Below are positions 7,489-14,786 of a DNA stretch of 64,000 nucleotides, piece after piece. Under the pieces are notes generated by a model, which saw only the letters and a list, made by a program, of their open reading frames with translations, did not search any database and was not told where the DNA came from. Within the stretch, counting starts at the first letter, position 1. Each line of letters begins with the position of its first letter. This stretch comes from Halococcus morrhuae DSM 1307 (lineage in GTDB: Archaea > Halobacteriota > Halobacteria > Halobacteriales > Halococcaceae), in contig NZ_AOMC01000091.1 of assembly GCF_000336695.1 (NCBI RefSeq), forward strand, positions 56,653-120,652. Reading direction: 5' to 3'. The position numbers were made by a program, and so were the translations under genes.

Positions 7489-9714
7489 TCAGGAGTTGTC
7501 TCCCGCCAACGAACGGCGGCTATTGAGGACGACGAGAAGCGTGCCGACGACGAGCAACGCGGACGCGACGACAGGAGTGACGACGCCCGCGACTGCCAGC
7601 ATCATCCCGACGACCGGAACGGCGATCGCGAGCACGAGATTCCCGACGAACCGCCGGCGCGTCCTGCGAGCGATGGCGAGACAGTCGATGAACGAGTCGA
7701 GATCGTCGCTCGTCAACAGCGCGTCGGCGGCCGTGGCGGTGAAATCGCTGCCCGCCAGCATCGCCACGCCGACGTCGGCCGCCGCGAGCGCCGGCGCGTC
7801 GTTGGTGCCGTCGCCGACCATCGCCACCGTCCCCGCCTCCCCGAGCTCCTGAACGATCTCCTCCTTTGCCTCGGGTGCCACGTCGGCGAACACCTCGTCG
7901 ATGGCCGATTCCTCGAACCGGGCGGCGACCTGCGGATCGTCGCCCGTGATGCAGACCACACGCCGGCCGTCGGCCGCGAGGCGCTCGACGACTTCGTTCC
8001 ATCCCTCCCGTGGTGCGTCCGCAAGCGCGACGACGCCCGTCGCCGCGTCGTCCCAGCCGACGACCGCCGGGAGTTCGCCCGCCGCACGGATCTCAGCGAC
8101 CCGTGATCGTACCGTTTCGGGGATTTCCCAATCGAGTTCGTCGAACAGCGCCGGGTTGCCGACTGCCGTCCGCGACCCCTCGACGGTGGCGCTGACGCCG
8201 TAGCGATGGTACTCGAACTCGCCGACGTCCTCGGTCGGTGTCGCTTGCTCGCCGATGGCCGCCGCGATCGGATGGCCCGAGCGCGATTCGACGGCGGCCG
8301 CACGCGCGAGGAGTTCCTCCCGATCGCCGAGCGCCGTGATGCCGGTCACGTGCAGTTCGCCGGTCGTGAGCGTCCCGGTCTTGTCGAACGCGACGATATC
8401 GACGTCGGTGATCCGTTCGAGCAGCGTCCGATCGAGGACGGCCACCCCGCAGTCGGCCGCCGTCGCGAGACCGCGCCCGAGCGCGAGCGGGCCGGCCAGC
8501 GCCAGCGCCACCGGGCAGGCGACGACCAGCACCGACAGCCCCGTCAGCAACGCCGTATCGAGCGTCGCACCGGCGAGCAGCCAGCCCGCGAACGTCACGA
8601 CGGCGAGCGCGGAGACCAGCGGGACGTACCGTCTGGCGATCCGACTCGTGAGCCGGGCGGCGTTCGTCCGCGTCGCCCGCAGATCCCAGACGAGTGCGCG
8701 GAGTCGGTCGAGCAGGCTGGTCGCGCCGTCGCCGACTCGAATCTCGAAGGCACCGTCGATCGCGATCGAGCCGCCGACCACGCCGTCGCCAGGGACCTTT
8801 CGCTGTGGGCGCGCCTCGCCGGTGACGAGCGCCTCGTCGACCGCCCCACGACCGTCGATCACCCGGCCGTCGAGCGGGACGTGCTCGCCGGGCTTGACCA
8901 GCAGCGTGTCGCCGGCCTCGCAGTCGTCGGCCGGGAGCGTCTCGGTACCACCATTGGTGAGTCGCGTCGCACGCGATTGCGAGCCGTCGAGTCGTTCGGC
9001 GAGGTCAGTGATGGTGCGCTGCTCGTCGGCGGCGCGCACGTAGTTGGCGATCGTCGCCACGACGATGATCGTCATCGCGACGTCGAACGAGAGGTAGGCC
9101 TTGTCGAAGAACGCGAGCGAGAGCACCGAATACGCATACGTGGCGAGCGCCGACAGCGCGATCAGCACGTCGAGGGTGAGTCGGCGCTCGCGGAGGCTGA
9201 TATATGCCGAGCGGAAGATCGGGAAGCCGACGCCGAAGACGGTGATCGTCGTGAACAGGACGACCGGGCCGTACAGCCCGACGACGATGGCGTTGGCGTC
9301 GAGATACGCGTCGGGATAGAAGCCGAGATAGACCGGATAGAAGAAAACCAGATAGAGCATGTAGACCGGCGCGACGACGATGATCGCGAAGGCCGTCCTG
9401 ACGCGGTCGAACGCGAGCGCGCTACGGTCCTCGTCGGTCGCGTCCGGCGAGGGGGCCGATGCCCGGTAGCCCCACCGCGAGAGCCCGTCGGCGATGGCGT
9501 CGGTGTCGACCCGTTCAGGATCGTAGGTCACGCGGACCGACTCGGCGCTGTAGCTCGCCGCCGCGTCGCGAACGCCGTCGATATCGGTCGCGAGCGTTTC
9601 GAGAAACGACTCGCAGGCGCGGGTGTGCATTCCGCGCAGCGAGAAATACGCCGTCTCGGCGGCCGCTGTGTCGGTTGTCGTGCGCGAGTCGTGGGTGGTG
9701 GAATCAGCGTACAT
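7489..9714 (-). CDS. Heavy-metal translocating P1B-type ATPase with altered metal-binding motifs
   Basis: A 741-residue P1B-type ATPase. An N-terminal HMA-like domain (about residues 20-85) is followed by membrane helices, the A-domain TGE loop (ALVTGEARP), the phosphorylation motif DKTGTLTTG near residue 443, the SGHP nucleotide motif, and GDGTNDAPAL before the last helices. Family members export Cu, Zn, Cd or Co. Two hallmark sites are changed: the HMA metal-binding CxxC reads Thr31-Arg-Ala-Cys34, and the transmembrane CPC/CPH motif near residue 400 reads Cys-Pro-Val. The catalytic machinery looks intact, so it is probably active with an unusual metal or affinity. I do not assign a specific metal. 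It is divergent from the next gene rightward. Confidence 0.9.
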   Translation of the reverse strand: MYADSTTHDSRTTTDTAAAETAYFSLRGMHTRACESFLETLATDIDGVRDAAASYSAESVRVTYDPERVDTDAIADGLSRWGYRASAPSPDATDEDRSALAFDRVRTAFAIIVVAPVYMLYLVFFYPVYLGFYPDAYLDANAIVVGLYGPVVLFTTITVFGVGFPIFRSAYISLRERRLTLDVLIALSALATYAYSVLSLAFFDKAYLSFDVAMTIIVVATIANYVRAADEQRTITDLAERLDGSQSRATRLTNGGTETLPADDCEAGDTLLVKPGEHVPLDGRVIDGRGAVDEALVTGEARPQRKVPGDGVVGGSIAIDGAFEIRVGDGATSLLDRLRALVWDLRATRTNAARLTSRIARRYVPLVSALAVVTFAGWLLAGATLDTALLTGLSVLVVACPVALALAGPLALGRGLATAADCGVAVLDRTLLERITDVDIVAFDKTGTLTTGELHVTGITALGDREELLARAAAVESRSGHPIAAAIGEQATPTEDVGEFEYHRYGVSATVEGSRTAVGNPALFDELDWEIPETVRSRVAEIRAAGELPAVVGWDDAATGVVALADAPREGWNEVVERLAADGRRVVCITGDDPQVAARFEESAIDEVFADVAPEAKEEIVQELGEAGTVAMVGDGTNDAPALAAADVGVAMLAGSDFTATAADALLTSDDLDSFIDCLAIARRTRRRFVGNLVLAIAVPVVGMMLAVAGVVTPVVASALLVVGTLLVVLNSRRSLAGDNS

Positions 9715-9951
9715 GGAGTGCGTACGCTCGCCGGTCGGTTACCGTTCGTCGAACCGTGACGCGAGCGCTTCGCCGTCGGATTCAATGAGCACCACGGTTC
9801 GCCCGGAGCGATCTCGGCGGGAACACGCCATCCGAACCGACGGGGTTTTGAGCCTCGATCGACCGAGAGCCGGTATGGTCGCACAGACGATGGATCGTGT
9901 TCCGCGATAGTCGCTGCAACCCTGTTCTTCGATCCCGGCTGGTGATCGCCC

Positions 9952-10758
9952 GTGAGTGATCTCGGCGAATTCGCGAGCGGGTTCGACGCCGTCGCACTCA
10001 AGCCGACCGAGATCGACATCGAATCGGTCGATCTCGCCGACGTCGAACGTGCAGTCATCGACTACGAGGGTCGCGAACACCTCCCGGAGCCAGCACTGCT
10101 CGCCGACCGCGCCCGCGAGACGGCGCTGTCGGTCACGACGCCGGTCCGTGCCGACGGGTTCGACCCGCTCGGCGACGACGGCCTCTCGGCATCGCTTCCC
10201 GAGTCCGTCGGTCGCGTGCTCGTCGCGGGCAACCCCGCCTATCTCACCGAAACGGAGCGAACGCGTGCCATCGCCCCGCGGCTCGGCGCGGCCCGCGAGC
10301 GCGCGCCGACAGCGTGGGTCGGCACCGAGGGGATCGGGCGGGTCGCGCTCGCAGCCGGCGGCACCCAGTTCGAACTGCTCGCGCCGACGACCGTCCGCGA
10401 GGTGCGCGCGCTCCGGGCGGCGGGGTTCGACGACGGGATCGCCGTCTACACCCCCGTCGTGCGCAGCGCCGACGAGGACGTTCTCCTGGACGCGCTCGGC
10501 GACTACGTTGCCCGTCGGGGTTCGGTCGCCGCCGCCCTCGACGATGCGCGCGGGGATGTCGCGACCGCCGCCGACGGGATGCGAACCGATGCGGGAGCGA
10601 CGGGCGAACCCCGTTCGGTACTGCTCTCGGCGATCGAGCGGTTCGCGCTCGTTGGCACCGACAACACGATCGATAAACGCATCGACGAACTCCGCTCGGC
10701 CGGCGTCGACACGCTCGTCGGCTATCCGGCGCGCGGTCCCGCGGCGCTCGGGCGCTGA
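9952..10758 (+). CDS. Conserved haloarchaeal protein, possible TIM-barrel (luciferase-like) fold
   Basis: The 268-residue acidic protein starts with GTG at 9952. I do not recognise a named family with confidence. The C-terminal part (VGTDNTIDKRIDELRSAGVD then TLVGYPARG) is reminiscent of the last strand-helix unit of F420-dependent luciferase-like TIM-barrel proteins, and the middle has alternating beta-strand and helix patterns such as VREVRALRAAGFDDGIAVYTP. There are no obvious catalytic motifs and no membrane segments. It stands alone between two leftward genes. Treat it as a soluble cytoplasmic protein of unknown function; the fold suggestion is weak. Confidence 0.7.
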   Translation: MSDLGEFASGFDAVALKPTEIDIESVDLADVERAVIDYEGREHLPEPALLADRARETALSVTTPVRADGFDPLGDDGLSASLPESVGRVLVAGNPAYLTETERTRAIAPRLGAARERAPTAWVGTEGIGRVALAAGGTQFELLAPTTVREVRALRAAGFDDGIAVYTPVVRSADEDVLLDALGDYVARRGSVAAALDDARGDVATAADGMRTDAGATGEPRSVLLSAIERFALVGTDNTIDKRIDELRSAGVDTLVGYPARGPAALGR

Positions 10759-11172
10759 TCGCCGGCATTCGTCGATATCGACGTACTGGGAAGCGACCGC
10801 TTCGAGCAGGATGACCTACGCGAGGAGACGAACGTCGCCTGAGGACGCCGCGAAACGCCCCATGTGAATCGTTTCCTCTTCGATGTGGCTCGTGGTTACT
10901 GTTCGGTGATAGGATCTCCGCAGTTTGACGGCGGCCGCCGGGGACACGGGGGCGCGGTGATGCCAGAGACACGCGCTGCGGAGGCCCATGAACTATCCGT
11001 CCTCCGCTGTGCCGTGTTCCCGCTCGGATGCAGACAGCCATCCGTCAAAGAGGTGGGCCATGACGACTCAAGGTGGTATATACTCGGGTCGTATTCGTCG
11101 GTTCATGCGCGACGGTTATCGAACCGTGTTCGACCCGGCGTGAGGCGAATATCGGAACGCTCCAACCGACGA
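10759..11172. other. 414-bp intergenic region without a convincing gene
   Basis: No protein-coding frame here has haloarchaeal composition; the frames that cross it are Arg/Ser-rich and look like noise. A TATA-like box (GGTATATACT) lies at 11075-11084 on the + strand. About 26 nt downstream an ATG at 11105 opens a 12-codon frame ending at 11143. This could be a leaderless short peptide or the 5' end of a small RNA running toward the converging permease gene. Nothing else was recognised. Confidence 0.4.
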
Positions 11173-12228
11173 TCAGCTAGCGCGACGCCCTCCATCGCCC
11201 GGACCTGCCGGTGCGCGCTCGCGGGCGAACAGCTCGACGACCACCTTGAGGATCCCGAGAACGACGGGGCCGAAGAACACGCCGAGAAAGCCGAAGACGA
11301 ACAGCCCACCGGCGATGCCGAGGACGAACAGGCCAGGGTTGAGACCCGCCTCGCGGCCGCCGATGACCGGTCTGAGGTAGTTGTCGGAGAGGCTCACGAC
11401 CGTGGCTCCGTAGACGAACAGCACCACGGCGGCGACGGGACGACCGATGATCAGCAGATAGGCCGCCGCCGGTGCCCAGACGATGAACGCGCCGATGAGC
11501 GGCAGTAGTCCGAGCACCACCGTGACGACTGTCCAGAAGACGGCGCTCGGGAAATCGAGGACTACCAGCCCGATGCCGGTGAGCACGCCCTGGACGACCG
11601 CCACCGCGACGTTGCCGACGATCACGGCCCACACGAGCTGATCGACGCGCTCGACGAGCTCCGACCAGGCGGCATCGGACAGCGGGGAGACGCCGCGCAG
11701 CCAGCGCATCGAGGCCGAGCCGTCGACGAGCAGGTAATACGTGAGAAAGAGCAACACCGTCAGACCGAGGGCGACGTCCGAGAGCCCGCCGAAGACCTTC
11801 ATCACGCCGCCGAACAGCGCCGATCCCCCGCTGCCCTCGACCACGTTGACGAGCTCGTTCGGATTGAACTCGCCGAGCAATCGGCTGACGTCGACGGCGA
11901 CGCCGAACTGCTCGCCGATGAACTGCTCGACGGTGTCGACCCCGAGGTTGCCGGAACGGATGGCCCGGTAGACCTGCAACGCCTGCCGCGCGGCGATCGT
12001 GATCACCGTCCCGAGCGGGATCAGAACCACGAGCGCCGTCGCGAGGATGAGCGAGCCCGAGGCGATCCGCGCGCCGATCCGCGGAGCGAGGCGTCTCTGA
12101 AGCGGATAGAGCACGTAACCGAGCAGTAGCGCGAGCAGGACGTACTGGGCGAGCGGGAGAACCACCAGCAACGAGAGTGCCGCGAAGACGACGATGGCCG
12201 CGGCGAGCACCCCTTGATCGAGTTCCAT
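11173..12228 (-). CDS. AI-2E family transporter
   Basis: A 351-residue integral membrane protein with about eight hydrophobic segments in the arrangement of the AI-2E (PerM/YdiK/TqsA) family: two N-terminal helices, a third hydrophobic segment followed by an amphipathic region (about residues 85-140), then a block of Gly-rich helices (GLLPLIGAFIVWAP, YGATVVSLSDNYLRP). The Pro-rich GLLPLIGAFI motif is characteristic. Family members have been linked to autoinducer-2 export and to Na+/H+ exchange; haloarchaeal members are not characterised, so the substrate is unknown. The start is placed at ATG 12228 (MELDQG), which avoids a short unlikely extension. Confidence 0.88.
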   Translation of the reverse strand: MELDQGVLAAAIVVFAALSLLVVLPLAQYVLLALLLGYVLYPLQRRLAPRIGARIASGSLILATALVVLIPLGTVITIAARQALQVYRAIRSGNLGVDTVEQFIGEQFGVAVDVSRLLGEFNPNELVNVVEGSGGSALFGGVMKVFGGLSDVALGLTVLLFLTYYLLVDGSASMRWLRGVSPLSDAAWSELVERVDQLVWAVIVGNVAVAVVQGVLTGIGLVVLDFPSAVFWTVVTVVLGLLPLIGAFIVWAPAAAYLLIIGRPVAAVVLFVYGATVVSLSDNYLRPVIGGREAGLNPGLFVLGIAGGLFVFGFLGVFFGPVVLGILKVVVELFARERAPAGPGDGGRRAS

Positions 12229-12590
12229 GCCGATGATCCTCGCGGCTGCCACTAAACTATGGGCGGTTACTCCCCCAGCGCGACGGTCGTGTTTCGATCC
12301 GGTCGTGATGGCATCGATCGGTTCATTTCGTTATATATCGCCGGACGGACCATCGGTTCAGATAGAATTAGAATGATTCAATCGTGAATCGGACTGACTT
12401 CGGATAATGTGAGCAAAACAACCGAGTGGGAAGTCGTATGATCATACCCGCATGGATCGGCGTTTTGTGGGAAATACGTTATCGAATTGCGAACATGGAC
12501 TGCTGTTGTGATCGGATTCACCAGTTCCAAGTATGACAGTAATGATTTATTAACGAGAAACACTATACGACTGTTCGATGAACACGGGGT
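12229..12590. other. 362-bp AT-rich intergenic region with palindromes, upstream of the P450 gene
   Basis: The right part (about 12360-12590) is clearly richer in A/T than the rest of the window. It contains an inverted repeat GATTCA-N4-TGAATC at 12375-12390 and a perfect 12-bp palindrome GTATGATCATAC at 12436-12447. A TATA-like box (TTTATTAAC) lies near 12546-12554, about 40 nt before the P450 start. A second AT-rich box (TTATATAT) is near 12331-12338 and may serve the leftward permease gene. No coding frame looks real. Confidence 0.5.
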
Positions 12591-13805
12591 ATGGCAACGT
12601 CAGGCATGTCAGGACCGGTGGCGCAGCCGGAGGCGCTCTCGACGCGGGACGCACGCCTCGATCCGTTCCCGTGGTATCGGGAGATGCACGAGGAGTCGCC
12701 GATCCGCTACGACGAGGATCGCGAGTGTTGGGACGTGTTTCGATACGACGACGTTCACGACGTGCTCCACGATCCGGAAACGTTCTCCTCGGAGCGACCG
12801 TTGACGGCGCAGGGTGAGGGCGAAACCGACGGCATGGCGCTCGAAACCATGCTCAACACCGACCCACCTCGCCACGATGAACTCCGAAAAGTCGTCGACG
12901 ATCCGTTCAAACCCGGCGCGGTGAAACATCTCGCCCCGCACATCCGCGACATCACCAACGAGTATATCGATGCCGTCGTCGATGACGGCGAACTGGATGT
13001 CGTCGCGGATCTCGCCACGCCGCTCCCGGTCACCGTGATCGCCGAACTCATCGGCGTCCCGGCGGACGACCGCGAGCAGTTCAAACAGTGGTCCGACACC
13101 ATCGTCGAAGGGCCGGAGGCGGCCACAGTGAGCGCGGAGACCGTCAAAGAGGCGCAGCTACAGGCCCAAGCCGAGATGGCGACGTATTTCACGGAACTGA
13201 TCGAACGGCGTCGGGAAGACCCGCGCGACGATCTCATCAGTGACGTCATCCACGCCGAAGTCGAGGGCACCACGCTCTCGGAGGGCGAAACGCTCGGTTT
13301 TCTCGCATTGCTGTTGATCGCCGGCAATATCACGACGACGAACCTGATCACGAACGCGATTCGGTGTTTCGCAACGCTCCACGATGGGATCGAATCGGTT
13401 CGCGACATCGCCTCGCTCGAACTCGCCGTCGAAGAAGTGCTACGATACCAATCGCCGATTCAAGCGGTTTCACGCGTCGCGACGACCGACACGCGGCTCG
13501 GCGAGCATTCCGTCGAGGCGGGCGACAGAGTGGTCGTGTGGAACGGCGCAGCGAACCACGATGGTGACAAGTTCGACGATCCCGGCACGTTCGTTCCGGA
13601 CCGATCACCGAATCAGCATCTCGCCTTCGGCAGCGGCGTTCACTTCTGTCTCGGGGCACATCTGGCACGCCTCGAAGCCAGAGTCGCCCTCTCGACGCTG
13701 TTCGACCGCTTCGAGACGATGCAGCTCGCCGAGACGGAGCTCCAACCCGTCGAGAGCACGTTCCTCTACGGTGTCCAGCGACTGCCGGTTCAGTTCAGTA
13801 CCTGA
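12591..13805 (+). CDS. Cytochrome P450
   Basis: A 404-residue soluble, bacterial-type cytochrome P450. The heme-binding loop FGSGVHFCLGAHLA is intact with Cys353 as heme ligand, and the K-helix ExxR is Glu282-x-x-Arg285. The I-helix motif, normally A-G-x-E/D-T-T, reads Ala244-Gly-Asn-Ile247-Thr-Thr, so the acidic residue used in proton delivery is replaced by Ile. There is no membrane anchor. P450s need ferredoxin and a reductase; neither is encoded next to it, so they must be elsewhere. The substrate is unknown. The gene is monocistronic, with an AT-rich, palindrome-containing upstream region. The ATG at 12591 fits the nearby TATA-like box. Confidence 0.93.
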   Translation: MATSGMSGPVAQPEALSTRDARLDPFPWYREMHEESPIRYDEDRECWDVFRYDDVHDVLHDPETFSSERPLTAQGEGETDGMALETMLNTDPPRHDELRKVVDDPFKPGAVKHLAPHIRDITNEYIDAVVDDGELDVVADLATPLPVTVIAELIGVPADDREQFKQWSDTIVEGPEAATVSAETVKEAQLQAQAEMATYFTELIERRREDPRDDLISDVIHAEVEGTTLSEGETLGFLALLLIAGNITTTNLITNAIRCFATLHDGIESVRDIASLELAVEEVLRYQSPIQAVSRVATTDTRLGEHSVEAGDRVVVWNGAANHDGDKFDDPGTFVPDRSPNQHLAFGSGVHFCLGAHLARLEARVALSTLFDRFETMQLAETELQPVESTFLYGVQRLPVQFST

Positions 13806-13910
13806 CCGTTCCGTGTCGGCGTCGTCTTCTGGAGGCAGTCGACGGGTATCCAGAGTGATCGTCTAGCCGGCCTCGATCGACGATCGTGTCGAACTCACAG
13901 ACGACAGTCC

Positions 13911-14333
13911 TCACTCCTCGCGGAGGGTGGCAAGCGCCGTGCTCGCGTCGGCGGTCGTCCGATAGCCGCGCTCGCCGGCGACCTCACAGGGTTCGATCAG
14001 TTCGGCTGCTCGGAACTCCCCGCAGAGACCGTGGAGATCGCTTTCACAGAGATCGTATCCCAGAAGGTCGCGGACCGCGACCGGCCCCCGAGCATCGATT
14101 TCGCGGAGCAGTCCGAGCGCACGATTATTGGGTACGGCGCTCATCAGCCGGCGAACCGGTTCCGGAATCGCGCTGGCGGCCGTGTCGAGCGCCGACTCAT
14201 CGGGGAGTGTTTCGAGGCGTTCGGTGGCGAGGCTGCGTTCCTCGCCGGTCGCGGGATCGCGCACACGACTGGATTCGCCGGAACGACGGACGAGGAGATA
14301 GCGGTCGCCGTCATCGGTACGAACGGTCTGCAT
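13911..14333 (-). CDS. Small haloarchaeal protein with a possible winged-helix domain
   Basis: The 140-residue acidic protein has an N-terminal beta-rich part (QTVRTDDGDRYLLVRRSG, then a DPATGEERSL turn) and a C-terminal helical part that could be a winged helix (about residues 70-135: NRALGLLREIDARGPVAVRDLL then LHGLCGEFRAAELI and an arm GERGYRTT). Such a layout is common in haloarchaeal regulators that lack named functions. It is followed on the same strand, upstream, by a second small gene (14358-14705), about 24 nt away, so both may be transcribed together, divergently from DNA polymerase B. The function is unknown. Confidence 0.75.
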   Translation of the reverse strand: MQTVRTDDGDRYLLVRRSGESSRVRDPATGEERSLATERLETLPDESALDTAASAIPEPVRRLMSAVPNNRALGLLREIDARGPVAVRDLLGYDLCESDLHGLCGEFRAAELIEPCEVAGERGYRTTADASTALATLREE

Positions 14334-14357
14334 GTCGCCGTTTGGAACCGCGTCCCG

Positions 14358-14705
14358 TTAGCGGTTCTGATGGGCTCGGTAGCGGCGATAGCCCGAGAGC
14401 AGCGCCACGACCCCGAGGGCGATCGCGGTCGCGCCGAGTTGCCACTGGCCCCGAAAGACGGCGACCATGAGGCCGAGGGAAACCGCGAACAGGCCGATAT
14501 TGACCGCGACGACCGCACCCCAGAACGCTCGCGCCAGCCCCGGCGGCACGTCGGTGTCGCCGATCTCGGGGATCGAGACCGATGGGATGTTTTCCGTCGC
14601 GTCGGGAACCGAAACCGACGGGATATCGGGGCCGTATTCGGCTTCGGGGTCCGGCTCGTCCGGTTCGAACCGGTCGATCGAGCCGTCGACGGGATCGTCG
14701 GACAC
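14358..14705 (-). CDS. Two-helix membrane protein with acidic N-terminus, divergent from polB
   Basis: The 115-residue protein has a very acidic, Pro/Ser-rich N-terminal half with a short repeat (IPSVSVPD and IPSVSIPE around residues 24-40), then two hydrophobic segments (about residues 53-75 and 84-103) and a basic end. The N-terminus probably faces the cytoplasm or outside as a flexible arm. The start is placed at GTG 14705; the frame stays open much further upstream, but that part is only the shadow of polB on the other strand. A possible alternative is a start a few codons upstream. I do not recognise a function. The gene is leftward and lies just upstream of polB. Confidence 0.65.
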   Translation of the reverse strand: MSDDPVDGSIDRFEPDEPDPEAEYGPDIPSVSVPDATENIPSVSIPEIGDTDVPPGLARAFWGAVVAVNIGLFAVSLGLMVAVFRGQWQLGATAIALGVVALLSGYRRYRAHQNR

Positions 14706-14786
14706 GATATCGATATCGTGCCGTCGTGAACAACCGTGTTTCGGTTCGTCGCGGACGACCGCCGGTGTTTTTACCGGCGGTGGCGA

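Noticed and set aside
10864..11508. Plus-strand ORF of 214 codons spanning the intergenic region and the permease gene end
   Set aside because: Its second half is antisense to the AI-2E permease and the first half lacks protein-like composition.
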